Origin: Ignavibacteriales bacterium
GTDB lineage: Bacteria; Bacteroidota; Ignavibacteria; Ignavibacteriales; Melioribacteraceae
DNA length: 61,958 nucleotides
Assembly: GCA_020061355.1 (NCBI GenBank)
Contig: JAGUYK010000027.1
Coordinates: forward strand, 1 to 61,958
Direction: 5' to 3'
Made by a program: the position numbers and the translations under genes. Below are positions 26,454-35,114 of this stretch, piece after piece (positions within the stretch are counted from its first letter, which is position 1; every line of letters starts with the position of its first letter). The notes beneath the pieces are model-generated. The model made no database searches. It was not told where the DNA came from and saw only the letters and a list, made by a program, of their open reading frames with translations.

Positions 26454-26702
26454 TTAACTTTTGGGTTGATAAACAATTTTGCGGATTGTATCGAATTGAA
26501 GGTATGGATAATCATTTCTCAAAGATTCAATAGCATCGCTTGCACTTACTTTGTTCGACCTGAGATTTTTAAATTTCTTCCGGATGATATAATCGCGTAC
26601 CGATTTTTCATCGATCAAACCGCGGCTGGTTAAAAGAGAATAAATATCATCTGTAATTAATTCAGAAAGAGGATTCTTTTCTGTGAATACCATGCTTTCC
26701 AT
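26454..26702 (-). CDS. small protein of unknown function
   Basis: 82 residues from the ATG at 26702. The frame extends four codons upstream, but a strong Shine-Dalgarno (GGAGGGG) occupies those codons and fixes the start at MESMVF. The sequence is mostly helical and charged (LITDDIYSLLTSRGLIDEKS, KVSASDAIESLRNDYPYLQF). No signal peptide or cysteines. I do not recognise it. It has its own strong terminator and a hairpin upstream, downstream of the LuxR-type regulator on the same strand. A short abundant cytoplasmic protein is likely. Confidence 0.68.
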   Translation of the reverse strand: MESMVFTEKNPLSELITDDIYSLLTSRGLIDEKSVRDYIIRKKFKNLRSNKVSASDAIESLRNDYPYLQFDTIRKIVYQPKS

Positions 26703-26741
26703 TTGCCCCTCCATTTATTGTGTACTGAATTCTTTTTCGTT

Positions 26742-26768
26742 TGCCGGATTTCCCCTCAGAGTCCGGCA
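26742..26768. other. hairpin upstream of the small gene
   Basis: Arms TGCCGGA (26742-26748) and TCCGGCA (26762-26768) lie 40-66 bp upstream of the start at 26702 and 145 bp after the regulator stop at 26913. On the minus strand it is followed by AACGAAAAAG, so it is not a clear terminator. It could be a leader structure or a weak end of the kinase/regulator operon. Confidence 0.45.
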
Positions 26769-26912
26769 CAGAGCGATAGTTCATGTTTCTGAGTTCTAAT
26801 TATGAAATAATAAAAAGCATCTCAACAGCACAGATGTGTGGTTTTTGATTAATTGGGGATAAAAAAATGCACTGACCTGCATGATTATGCGGTGAGTATT
26901 CACAAAAAAAGA

Positions 26913-27563
26913 TTAAATAATTCCTTTCCTTATTGCCTTTGCAACCGCCTCGGATTGTGAGTGAACATGAAGTTTACGGTAGGTGTTTCTTATATGATGA
27001 CGTACCGTATCAACACTAATGAAAAGTTTGTCTGCGATAGATTGATAATTGTTTCCATCAGATAGTGAAGTCAAGACCTCCTTTTCGCGTGCCGAGAGTT
27101 GCGAATCTTTATCATCATCCTGTTTGCCTAGGTTTTGCTGAAATAATGTGATAACCTGCCTTGCAATAAGAGAACTCATCGGTGCGCCGCCTTCGTTAGC
27201 ATCTTTAATCGCTTCAAGTAAACGTATGGGAGGAGTTTTTTTAACAAGGTATCCGCAAGCGCCTGCACACAATGCTTTGAAGACCGATTGACTGTCTTCA
27301 TAAACTGTTAACATAAGAATATTCAATTCCTGTTTGATTTTTTTTGCACGTGTAATTCCGTCTATACCGCTCATACCCGGAAGACCAATATCCATAAGTA
27401 TAACGTTAACATCTAATGTTGGAAGTTTGTGAAGAAATGATTCGCAATCGGGAAACGAACCGACACAGCTATAATCGGGCGTACCATTAATAAGCGCGGC
27501 TAATCCATCCCTAATTGTTGTATTATCTTCTATGATAGCAACTTTAATCATTGGGGTCCGCAT
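26913..27563 (-). CDS. NarL/FixJ (LuxR-type) response regulator
   Basis: 216 residues. The receiver (about 5-125) has EDN, the phospho-Asp in VILMDIGLPGMSG and a YLVKKTPP switch. The C-terminal LuxR helix-turn-helix has LSAREKEVLTSLSDGNNYQS and SVDTVRHHIRNTYRKLHV. A second ATG four codons in (MIKVAIIED) is equally possible. It follows the Reg_prop kinase by 89 bp on the same strand and is its likely partner, since HisKA_3 kinases pair with this regulator class. Confidence 0.94.
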   Translation of the reverse strand: MRTPMIKVAIIEDNTTIRDGLAALINGTPDYSCVGSFPDCESFLHKLPTLDVNVILMDIGLPGMSGIDGITRAKKIKQELNILMLTVYEDSQSVFKALCAGACGYLVKKTPPIRLLEAIKDANEGGAPMSSLIARQVITLFQQNLGKQDDDKDSQLSAREKEVLTSLSDGNNYQSIADKLFISVDTVRHHIRNTYRKLHVHSQSEAVAKAIRKGII

Positions 27564-27652
27564 AAATTCTACACAACAAAAGTAAGTTATTTTTGCGCAA
27601 ATTTATAATTGAAACGAAGTGGTGGATATTTCTCTAATTATTTAGGTCGGTT

Positions 27653-30600
27653 TTAAATAAATTTTTTAATGGTGCTTATCTTGCCGGTAAACTTAATAGT
27701 CGTTCCTTCATCGCTTGAATTTATTTCCAGGTTTCCGCCAATTACCTTTGCGCGGCTCTTCATATTCAGGATTCCGTTTCCATATTTAATGTTATCAGGA
27801 TCCAATCCGGTTCCGTCATCTATCATTATTAATTCCAGAACATCTTTGTTTAAGTTAGCTTCAAGGATGATTTTCTTGCAACCGCTATGCTTTATAGAAT
27901 TATTTATTGCTTCTTTGAAAATCAGAAACAGATTTTGCTTATAATCCATCGGCAGTTTAACTGATGCAAACTTTTCCAGATTAACGGTCCCAAAAGAAAT
28001 TTCCATTGAGCTTAAGAAATCGCTGTATGAATCTTTAAGTCGTAGGATAACATGGTATAATGAATCGCGGTGCGGATTTACCATCCATACAATGTCACTC
28101 ATGTTATCAATAAGCATCCGGGCTTTTTCGCTGATTAAATTTAATTTATGCTGAGGATCCGTGGAGCTGGACTTTATTTCGTTTGCAGCAAGTTCACTTA
28201 ATATAGAAATTTCCGTTAAACCGGAGCCGATATTATCATGCAGATCGGCTGATAATTTGCTCTTCAGCTTTTCAATCGAGAGAAGATTACGAAAGCGAAT
28301 TGTGCTAAGGTAGTAGATAACAAATCCAAGAAATAGAACAGTAAGTGTTATAAACCACCAGGTTTGCCAGTACGGTGGTGAAATGAAAATATGAAGTTCG
28401 GTTCCAACATTATTCCACACACCGTCATTATTAGATCCCCGAACCCGGAAGATATATTTTCCAGGGGCAAGATTAGTATAATTTGCAATCCTTCTTCTTG
28501 AATCAACATAATGCCATTCGTTTTCTATTCCTTCAAGAATATATGCATATTGATTTTCAATAGGATTTGTAAAATCAAGGGCAGAAAATTCAATTGATAA
28601 AAAATTCTGATCATAAGAAAGATAAACAGAATCAATTTCCCCTCTAACAGGTTCATTAAAAATTCTTACAGAACTTATTACAATCGGCGGAATGAAATAA
28701 TTGTCCTTAATACTATCGGGATAAAAGTAATTGAACCCATTAATTCCGCCGAAGAACATTTCACCGGATCTGGATTTGAAATAGGCTCCCCCGCTGAATT
28801 CAAGGCTTTGCAATCCATCGTGAATATCATATTGCGTAAACAATTCTGTTTGGGAATTGAACTTAAATAGTCCATTATCACTGCTTAACCATAAATTTCC
28901 TTTTTCATCCTCAAGCACTCCGTAAACAACCGAGCTAATTAATCTGTTTTTCTGATTATACCTGGTAAACTTTTCGTTTTTCTTATCAAACTTTAAGAGT
29001 CCGCCGCCATATGTAGATATCCATAACCTTCCCGTTCTGTCCTCATAAATACCCATTACCCTGTTATCACTTAAACTCGATTGATCTCCGGCAATATTTT
29101 TATACGAAACGAAACGCTCATTCTTTCTATCAAATTTATTAAGACCGCCCCCAAATGTTCCGACCCACAGTATTCCTTCGCTGTCTTCAAATATTGTATA
29201 AACGCGGTCATCGCTTATACTAAAGGGATCGTTCTGATTATTTTTATACCTCTTGAAATTAAGCTTAGCCGGAATTTTTTCGAATGCATTAATTTGATTC
29301 AACCCGCCGCCAAAAGTACCGATCCAAACCTTATTTGATTTATCAATGTAAATTGATTGAACCTGGTTGGCGCCTAGCGATAGACTATCGAAGGGGTCAT
29401 TCAAATATTTAAAAAACTGATTTGTGCTTTTGTTAAAAAGATTCAGACCGCCATTGTAAGTTCCAATCCAGATAAATCCACGTTCATCATTTTTCAATGC
29501 TCTAATATGATTATCATTTAATGAAGAGTAATCGACCGGATCAGAGCGGTAGTAAGTAAATTTATCCGTTTTCCTCTCCCATTTATTTAATCCCCCTTTA
29601 TAAGTTCCAATCCACAAACTGGAATTCTCGTCTTCCATTATTGACCAGACAACATCGTCATTCAAACCGTTACGGTTATAAATGTCCTTACTAACCTGGT
29701 TGAATTTTATGCTCCATCTTTCAATTTTATTCAAACCTTTGCCCAGATGGGAGCCGACCCATATATTGCCGGATGAATCTTCGAGCAATGAGAGGATATC
29801 GTTTTTTGAAATTGAGAAAGAAATATTTGGATCATTTTTGAAATTTGTAAATAGATTTTTCTGCGGTTCAAACTTATCGAGACCGCCTCCTAAGGTACCT
29901 AGCCAAATTGCACCGAAATCGTCTTCAATAATAGAAGTAACAATATTACTTGATAAACCGTTTTTGTTGCGCATGCTTGCAATATAGTTAATAAAGTTTG
30001 CTTCTTCGGGAGGCAGTATTTTATTTTCGCGTGAAAGAAAATTAAGTCCGCCGCCGTATGTACCAATCCAGAGATTGCCGTTACTATCCAGAGTTAGATC
30101 AACTATTTGGTCATTGCTTAGAGAATTGAGTTCTTTTGAGGTTTTATTATAATTAACAAAATATGTTTGATTATCGCCTTCAATAACCTTAAAGAGTCCG
30201 GATCCGATTGTTCCAACCCAAAGATTACTTTCGTCTTTCACAATTGATTTAATCCTATTGGAGCCAAGACCTTCTTTACTTATCTGATTATAACTGTAGT
30301 GTTTAATCGCACCGGTTTTTTTGTTGTAATTAATTAATCCGATTCCCCAGGTACCAATCCATAGATTATTTTCTTTCCCCTCAGCAATTGTAGTGATAGA
30401 TTTATTGCTGTTGCGTGAGAATGGCAATGGGAAATCAAAATATTTTTCATCAAACGAGGGATCGGCTTTAAGCGTATCGGTTACATTGAACCTGCGAAAA
30501 GTCCCGGTACTCCTATCAAATCGATTTAATACCCCTTCAACCGTACCGATCCAGATATATTCTTCCTTGTCTTCATAAATAGAAAGTATGCTATTGTCAG

Positions 30601-30886
30601 AGATTGTTGTGGAATCGAGAGGGTCATTTACAAATATTTTAAAATTATAGCCGTCGTATCGATTCAATCCGTTTGCAGTACCAAACCATAGAAATCCTTT
30701 TTTATCCTGAAGCATGCAAAAAATTGTACTCTGGGAAAGCCCGTCCTCAATATTTATTTGCTTGAATTGATACTCCCGTGATTGTGCCCCGGTGCTGGAA
30801 AACATTAAAAAGAAAAGAAAAATTATAAGGCGGTAATATTTGTTTGTTATAGTTTGCAAAATTTCTAAAAATCTTTTTAGCATCAT
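27653..30886 (-). CDS. Reg_prop/Y_Y_Y sensor histidine kinase (HisKA_3)
   Basis: 1077 residues. A signal/anchor segment (YRLIIFLFFLMFSSTGAQS) is followed by about 14 Reg_prop propeller repeats (forms of IWIGT.GGGLNKFD) to about residue 700, a Y_Y_Y domain (NYTNLAPGKYIFRVRGSNND) and one membrane helix (WWFITLTVLFLGFVIYYL). HisKA_3 with phospho-His883 (DLHDNIGSGLTEIS) and a HATPase follow. There is no receiver or AraC domain, so unlike the hybrid sensors of Bacteroides it must signal to a separate regulator, probably 26913-27563. Ligands of such periplasmic propellers are often glycans, but nothing here shows which. Confidence 0.93.
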   Translation of the reverse strand: MMLKRFLEILQTITNKYYRLIIFLFFLMFSSTGAQSREYQFKQINIEDGLSQSTIFCMLQDKKGFLWFGTANGLNRYDGYNFKIFVNDPLDSTTISDNSILSIYEDKEEYIWIGTVEGVLNRFDRSTGTFRRFNVTDTLKADPSFDEKYFDFPLPFSRNSNKSITTIAEGKENNLWIGTWGIGLINYNKKTGAIKHYSYNQISKEGLGSNRIKSIVKDESNLWVGTIGSGLFKVIEGDNQTYFVNYNKTSKELNSLSNDQIVDLTLDSNGNLWIGTYGGGLNFLSRENKILPPEEANFINYIASMRNKNGLSSNIVTSIIEDDFGAIWLGTLGGGLDKFEPQKNLFTNFKNDPNISFSISKNDILSLLEDSSGNIWVGSHLGKGLNKIERWSIKFNQVSKDIYNRNGLNDDVVWSIMEDENSSLWIGTYKGGLNKWERKTDKFTYYRSDPVDYSSLNDNHIRALKNDERGFIWIGTYNGGLNLFNKSTNQFFKYLNDPFDSLSLGANQVQSIYIDKSNKVWIGTFGGGLNQINAFEKIPAKLNFKRYKNNQNDPFSISDDRVYTIFEDSEGILWVGTFGGGLNKFDRKNERFVSYKNIAGDQSSLSDNRVMGIYEDRTGRLWISTYGGGLLKFDKKNEKFTRYNQKNRLISSVVYGVLEDEKGNLWLSSDNGLFKFNSQTELFTQYDIHDGLQSLEFSGGAYFKSRSGEMFFGGINGFNYFYPDSIKDNYFIPPIVISSVRIFNEPVRGEIDSVYLSYDQNFLSIEFSALDFTNPIENQYAYILEGIENEWHYVDSRRRIANYTNLAPGKYIFRVRGSNNDGVWNNVGTELHIFISPPYWQTWWFITLTVLFLGFVIYYLSTIRFRNLLSIEKLKSKLSADLHDNIGSGLTEISILSELAANEIKSSSTDPQHKLNLISEKARMLIDNMSDIVWMVNPHRDSLYHVILRLKDSYSDFLSSMEISFGTVNLEKFASVKLPMDYKQNLFLIFKEAINNSIKHSGCKKIILEANLNKDVLELIMIDDGTGLDPDNIKYGNGILNMKSRAKVIGGNLEINSSDEGTTIKFTGKISTIKKFI

Positions 30887-30977
30887 AACAATCGCTTAAA
30901 TTAAAATCCACACCATTTCAGCTTCATTTCAAAGTAATTTAACAGATAATTATTTGTTTATTTTTTCTTTACGGTTC

Positions 30978-31009
30978 TTTGGCGATTTGTAATTAAAAAT
31001 CTATATTTA
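30978..31009 (+). promoter_or_regulatory. Bacteroidota-type promoter for the lipoprotein/TonB receptor pair
   Basis: TTTG at 30978-30981 and TATATTTA at 31002-31009 are 20 bp apart and match the -33 TTTG / -7 TAnnTTTG pattern except for the last base. The predicted start is near 31016, 20 bp before the ATG at 31036. Confidence 0.5.
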
Positions 31010-31035
31010 CCCGGTATTAAGATTAAGGGTCTTAG

Positions 31036-31545
31036 ATGCATAAATATTTTTTTGCCTTCGTTTTGGCTGTTTTGTTTTGCTTAAACAGTTGCGACACAGG
31101 AATTGAACCGGGAGAACCAATAGTACCGGGTGGATTTAGCGGTACTGTAACTTTTTCAGGCACATGGCCCGAAGGAATAAAAAGAACGCACTTAGTTGTT
31201 TTTAAGAATCCAATACAAACAACAGAAGATTTTTTCCTTCCGAATTTAAGTTTTGTTGTTGATTCAATTCCTTACAAAAGCTCTTTTTATAAATTCGACT
31301 CGCTGGAAATGAGTTTTGTTAGCATTCTTCAACTATGGCCCGGTGAATACAAATATGTAGTTGTTGCTCAATCTAAAACGCCGGAAATTTCATTTCAAAG
31401 AAAGGACTGGACAGTTGTTGGAGTTTACTGTATAAATAATGATCAATCTAAACCGGCAAGTTTGGTAATCCGTTCGGACCAGGTTACACCGAATGTAAAT
31501 ATAAATGTGGACTTTAATAATCCTCCTCCTCAACCACCAATGTAA
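31036..31545 (+). CDS. predicted lipoprotein upstream of a TonB receptor
   Basis: 169 residues with a lipoprotein signal (FAFVLAVLFCLNSC, lipobox LNSC) and a Gly/Pro linker (EPGEPIVPGGFSG). The beta-rich body starts FSGTVTFSGTWPEG and ends in a Pro-rich tail (NNPPPQPPM). I recognise no named family. The receptor gene starts 38 bp downstream on the same strand, so the two probably work together at the outer membrane, as paired lipoproteins and TonB receptors often do. Confidence 0.75.
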   Translation: MHKYFFAFVLAVLFCLNSCDTGIEPGEPIVPGGFSGTVTFSGTWPEGIKRTHLVVFKNPIQTTEDFFLPNLSFVVDSIPYKSSFYKFDSLEMSFVSILQLWPGEYKYVVVAQSKTPEISFQRKDWTVVGVYCINNDQSKPASLVIRSDQVTPNVNINVDFNNPPPQPPM

Positions 31546-31583
31546 ATTAGAGGGGTTTTATTCTGAAAATTAAAGAGACATAC

Positions 31584-33755
31584 ATGAAGAAAATTTCTTT
31601 GCTCATTTTAATAATTCCATTTTTAAGTTCATATGGACAAACAGCATCAATAAAAGGTAAGGTTATAAGCGATAAAGCCCAGCCGGTTATCGGTGCAAAT
31701 TTAATTTTATCAGGAACAAATTTTGGCGATGCATCGGATATTAAGGGAAATTTCGAAATCAGAAATATCCCTTTTGGTGTTTATAATCTCGAAGCTTCCT
31801 GCATCGGATACGGAAAGAGAATAATAAAAAATATTACGGTTAATCAATCAACAAAATCATTTACAATAGTATTGAAAGAGACTGCATTCGAAACGGAACA
31901 GGTTATTATAAGCGCATCGAAATACGAACAGAAATTGCAAGACATTACAGCAAGTACAGCTATAATTCAACCGGATTATATCAATCGAAGAAACTTCATT
32001 TCATTTGACGATATGCTGCGATATATCCCTGGTGTTCAAATGAATTTAGAGCAAGTGAGTATCCGTGGTTCCAGTGGATACAGCAAAGGAGTTGGCGCCC
32101 GTGTTCTTGTAGCAATTAATGGTATTCCTCTTTACGCAGGCGATAATGGCGACGTTGTTTGGGAATTGATTCCTCTATCCGATATTGAAAGAGTCGAAGT
32201 TATAAAAGGTCCTGCAAGCTCATTATACGGCTCGTCTGCTATTGGCGGTGTGATCAATATAATTACCAAATCGAAGGTGCAAAGCCCTGTTACATATTTT
32301 AAAAATTATATCGGAGTTTATGATAAACCAGTTCACGAACAATGGGATTGGGATAATAAGTACAGAACTTTTTATGGAGTAGAATTAACACATTCCGGAA
32401 CGACCGAAAATTTGGGTTATACTTTTTCATTCAAAAAATTCGATAACATGAGTTACCGTCAAAATGACTATTACAAAAGATATCTTGGACATGTAAAATT
32501 AAGCTACTCTCTAACACCAGATAATTATTTACTCTTCTTTTCCAATTACCTCTATTCAAATCGCGGAAATTTTTTATACTGGAAAGATTCCCGCAACGCA
32601 CTTGTGCCCAAAGATGATGAAAATGGTAACTATGTTCTGTCCAACAGAATTTTCAGCGGACTCATTTACCATCATAAGTTTAGCGAAAAGTTATCGGGTG
32701 AAGTTAAAACCAGCTACTACAGAACTAATTTCGACGGTTATGGCTTAGAAGTTACTAGTTCGACCGCTAATCTTTTTCGAGGTGAATTACTTACTAACTA
32801 TATTGCATCGGACAAGGTAATCTTAACAACAGGTTTGGAAGCAGCATATTCAGATGTAGCCTCAAACATTTTTCAGAATCCTGAGTTCTTTGGAGCTGGA
32901 GCTTATTTTCAAGCTGAGTATAAAGGAATAGATAAATTGATTGCCTCTTTTGGTTTACGTTATGACTACATAAAAATTGATACGTTGATCGGTAAAAATG
33001 CACTAACTCCACGTATAGGATTCAACTATAAACTTCACGATGACATAGTATTAAGGGGTTCAATAGGGACTGGCTTCCGGGCACCGACCCCGGCTGAAGT
33101 GTTTACATCAACTGCAGTTGGCGGCGGCGTTGGTGTGAAGGAAAATCCAAATCTTACTTCCGAAACTAGTTTGTCTTTTGAATTGGGTGCGCAATACAAA
33201 TATTCATCAAGAATTAATTTTGATATGGCTTTCTTTCAGACAGAATACAATAATTTTATCGAACCTAACTTAACCAAAGAAGGTGACATTCAATTTATTA
33301 ATTTGACGAAAGCGCGCATTCAGGGAATCGAAACAATTCTGGAATGGTCAATTATTCCAGAAGAATTGAAAGTGACAGTTGGTTATAACTATTTGTGGGC
33401 ACGCGACATTGAAAAAAATAAATCTATGAAATATCGGCCGCGTAATTCCGTGTATGCACAAATAAAATATTCACCCGGTCAATTTGATTTTGGAGTCGAT
33501 TTCAGGCATTGGAGCAGAATTGAAGAGATTGATAACGCACTTGTTGAACCGCCACTTGCATTGGTTGTTGATGGAGATAAACGTGTTCCGGTTTATGTTA
33601 CGGATATTACCGCCGGATATAATTTTCTTATCTGGAATATTCCGGCAAAGATTTATTTAAATGCTAAAAATATATTCAATTATAACTACGTCGAATTTAT
33701 TGGTAATATTGCTCCAATAAGGAATGTTTCTTTGAGCACCGAGATCTATTTTTAA
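31584..33755 (+). CDS. TonB-dependent outer-membrane receptor
   Basis: 723 residues with a signal peptide (ISLLILIIPFLSSYGQ). A carboxypeptidase-regulatory-like domain (about 20-105: KGKVISDKAQPVIGANLILS) is followed by the plug (about 115-230: MLRYIPGVQMN, VRVEVIKGPASSLYGSSA in variant form, GGVINIITK) and a 22-strand-type barrel ending NVSLSTEIYF with the terminal Phe needed for insertion. It takes up a ligand using TonB energy; the ligand cannot be told (vitamin, metal complex or glycan). A terminator follows directly. Confidence 0.93.
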   Translation: MKKISLLILIIPFLSSYGQTASIKGKVISDKAQPVIGANLILSGTNFGDASDIKGNFEIRNIPFGVYNLEASCIGYGKRIIKNITVNQSTKSFTIVLKETAFETEQVIISASKYEQKLQDITASTAIIQPDYINRRNFISFDDMLRYIPGVQMNLEQVSIRGSSGYSKGVGARVLVAINGIPLYAGDNGDVVWELIPLSDIERVEVIKGPASSLYGSSAIGGVINIITKSKVQSPVTYFKNYIGVYDKPVHEQWDWDNKYRTFYGVELTHSGTTENLGYTFSFKKFDNMSYRQNDYYKRYLGHVKLSYSLTPDNYLLFFSNYLYSNRGNFLYWKDSRNALVPKDDENGNYVLSNRIFSGLIYHHKFSEKLSGEVKTSYYRTNFDGYGLEVTSSTANLFRGELLTNYIASDKVILTTGLEAAYSDVASNIFQNPEFFGAGAYFQAEYKGIDKLIASFGLRYDYIKIDTLIGKNALTPRIGFNYKLHDDIVLRGSIGTGFRAPTPAEVFTSTAVGGGVGVKENPNLTSETSLSFELGAQYKYSSRINFDMAFFQTEYNNFIEPNLTKEGDIQFINLTKARIQGIETILEWSIIPEELKVTVGYNYLWARDIEKNKSMKYRPRNSVYAQIKYSPGQFDFGVDFRHWSRIEEIDNALVEPPLALVVDGDKRVPVYVTDITAGYNFLIWNIPAKIYLNAKNIFNYNYVEFIGNIAPIRNVSLSTEIYF

Positions 33756-33761
33756 AAATAA

Positions 33762-33787
33762 AAAAGCGTGAGAACCCTCACGCTTTT
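33762..33787. terminator. bidirectional Rho-independent terminator
   Basis: Perfect arms AAAAGCGTGAG and CTCACGCTTTT with a 4-base loop, between the convergent genes ending at 33755 and 33808. The A and T runs on the two sides let it work in both directions. Confidence 0.9.
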
Positions 33788-33807
33788 AATTCTTAATAAT
33801 CGATGAA

Positions 33808-34146
33808 TTATTTTCTTCCGCCGCGGTTAATACTGCCTTTCGGCCCGGTTCCGTCATGAACTCCAGTACCGGTAGCGTTACCGCCTTTTTTACCAAAGCC
33901 AGTGCCGTCCTGTGGTCTTACAGGATTGCCTGTTCCATCTTTCTTTCCATAACCTTTGCCCGATCTATTTACGCCCTGATTTGATGTTCCGACGTTATCA
34001 CAAATTCCATCACCGTCTGCATCAACCCAGTTAACCTTTGTACCAGGGCCTTTGCCCGGACCAGCTGGTGTTGTTTGAGCAAATGAATTTGAAGTGAATA
34101 ATACGGCTAAGAAAAGGATGGATGTTAATAATGCTAAGCGTTTCAT
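33808..34146 (-). CDS. small secreted Gly-rich protein with a calcium-type motif
   Basis: 112 residues with a signal peptide (LALLTSILFLAVLFTSNSFAQ). The mature part has one DxDxDG loop (WVDADGDGICDNVGT), like thrombospondin-3/EF-hand calcium loops. A low-complexity basic tail repeats DGTG/GKKxG units (KKDGTGNP, QDGTGFGKKGG, VHDGTGPKG). Similar short proteins with the DADGDGICDN word occur in many bacteria without known function. Structural or matrix role is a guess. Monocistronic, with a shared terminator. Confidence 0.78.
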   Translation of the reverse strand: MKRLALLTSILFLAVLFTSNSFAQTTPAGPGKGPGTKVNWVDADGDGICDNVGTSNQGVNRSGKGYGKKDGTGNPVRPQDGTGFGKKGGNATGTGVHDGTGPKGSINRGGRK

Positions 34147-34342
34147 TTTGTAACTCCTATTGTTTGTTAATAATGTTTCGTTATAGTAATATTAATTTCC
34201 GTGCCAGTTCAAATGTTTTGATTTATTATTCAAATCACCGATTTTTATCTGTTGTTAAAAATCTTTTAGCAGATTTCGTCGAGGTTCTCGTCAAACCTGT
34301 CGAAGTCTAAAACGAATTGCAAAATAGATTAGGGGGTTTGAG

Positions 34343-34675
34343 GTGGGTAACTGGCAAAAAGAATTTAATGCAGCGATTACTGTTTGCAATGTAAACGGTA
34401 AAATAATTGATATGAATGATAAAGCGGCTTTAACCTTTAAAGATGACGGTGGTTATGATCTGGTTGGAAAAAATTTATTTGAGTGTCACTCTGATAGTTC
34501 ATCTGAAATTATTAAAGAATTACTCTCTGATAGAAAGGAGAATGTATACACTATAGAGAAAGACGAGATCAAAAAATTGATTTTTCAATCTCCATGGTAT
34601 GAAAATGGTGTGATGCAAGGATTGGTGGAATTATCTCTTGAAATTCCATTTGAGATGCCTCACCATATCAGGTAA
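34343..34675 (+). CDS. stand-alone PAS-domain protein
   Basis: 110 residues, GTG start fixed by the ribosome site AGGGGG six bases upstream. The whole chain is one PAS fold: AAITVCNVNGKIIDMNDKAA, LVGKNLFECHSD, and the closing strands WYENGVMQGLVELSLEIP. No output domain is attached, so it must act on another protein or bind a small ligand. It converges on the DUF4342 gene with only a 4-bp gap. Confidence 0.78.
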   Translation: MGNWQKEFNAAITVCNVNGKIIDMNDKAALTFKDDGGYDLVGKNLFECHSDSSSEIIKELLSDRKENVYTIEKDEIKKLIFQSPWYENGVMQGLVELSLEIPFEMPHHIR

Positions 34676-34679
34676 ATAC

Positions 34680-34952
34680 TTAAACCTTACTTGTTTCGGT
34701 ATTATCCCCATTGTTGTCGGTTTCCCGTTTAACTACTTCAATAGTAAAGTTTGCAGCCATACCGGCAAGGGCACCCACTGCTGTTAAGATCGGAGCGAAC
34801 ATGGCGCCAAGAACTCCGACGGTTACGGGAATTTCAATATATGTATGACCTTTTTCGTCCTTGATGATTATTCTTCTGGCATTTCCCTCTTTTATAAGTT
34901 CTTCAACTTTATCGATCAATTCCTGACCTTTAACTTTGAACTCATCAATCAT
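34680..34952 (-). CDS. DUF4342 protein
   Basis: 90 residues. It fits DUF4342: N-terminal helix (FKVKGQELIDKVEELIKEGN), strands RRIIIKDEKGHTYIEIPVT and a hydrophobic segment (VGVLGAMFAPILTAVGALAG), then a polar tail. Found as a small membrane-associated protein in bacteria; role unknown. It is divergent from the ArsR-type gene, whose operators lie 76-146 bp upstream of this start, so shared control is possible. Confidence 0.8.
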   Translation of the reverse strand: MIDEFKVKGQELIDKVEELIKEGNARRIIIKDEKGHTYIEIPVTVGVLGAMFAPILTAVGALAGMAANFTIEVVKRETDNNGDNTETSKV

Positions 34953-35027
34953 ATTTTTCCCCTGTTTGTTTGATTATTTAGATGCCGAGCACATTCCATA
35001 AGTTCCCCAAAGGATAATGTTATTTTA

Positions 35028-35045
35028 TTTCGATATGTATAGAAA
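35028..35045. promoter_or_regulatory. operator dyad 1 upstream of the ArsR-type gene
   Basis: TTTCGATATGTATAGAAA, an imperfect dyad. It is identical at 15 of 18 positions to the second dyad at 35081 and ends three bases before the -33 element. Likely binding site of the ArsR-type protein encoded downstream. Confidence 0.65.
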
Positions 35046-35048
35046 TAG

Positions 35049-35080
35049 TTTGACATTTTCTTAGACTCGATTTATTTTTG
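35049..35080 (+). promoter_or_regulatory. Bacteroidota-type promoter of the ArsR/GIY-YIG operon
   Basis: TTTG (35049-35052) and TATTTTTG (35073-35080) are separated by 20 bp, a full match to -33 TTTG / -7 TAnnTTTG. Transcription should start near 35087, inside the second dyad. An overlapping TTGACA (35050-35055) has no good sigma-70 -10 partner. Confidence 0.65.
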
Positions 35081-35098
35081 TTTCGACATTTATCGAAA
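35081..35098. promoter_or_regulatory. operator dyad 2 over the predicted transcription start
   Basis: TTTCGACATTTATCGAAA, with perfect TTTCGA/TCGAAA half-sites. It adjoins the -7 element and covers the predicted start, 17 bp before the ATG. With dyad 1 it brackets the promoter, the layout of a repressor acting on its own gene. Confidence 0.7.
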
Positions 35099-35114
35099 TA
35101 ATATAAAATGACCA

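Noticed and set aside
34122-34310. 62-residue frame upstream of the PAS gene
   Set aside because: Low-complexity AT-rich leader with no start signal; overlaps the start of the secreted Gly-rich gene.
35050-35080. Sigma-70 type promoter using TTGACA
   Set aside because: No TATAAT-like box lies 17 bp downstream; the Bacteroidota pattern in the same place fits fully.
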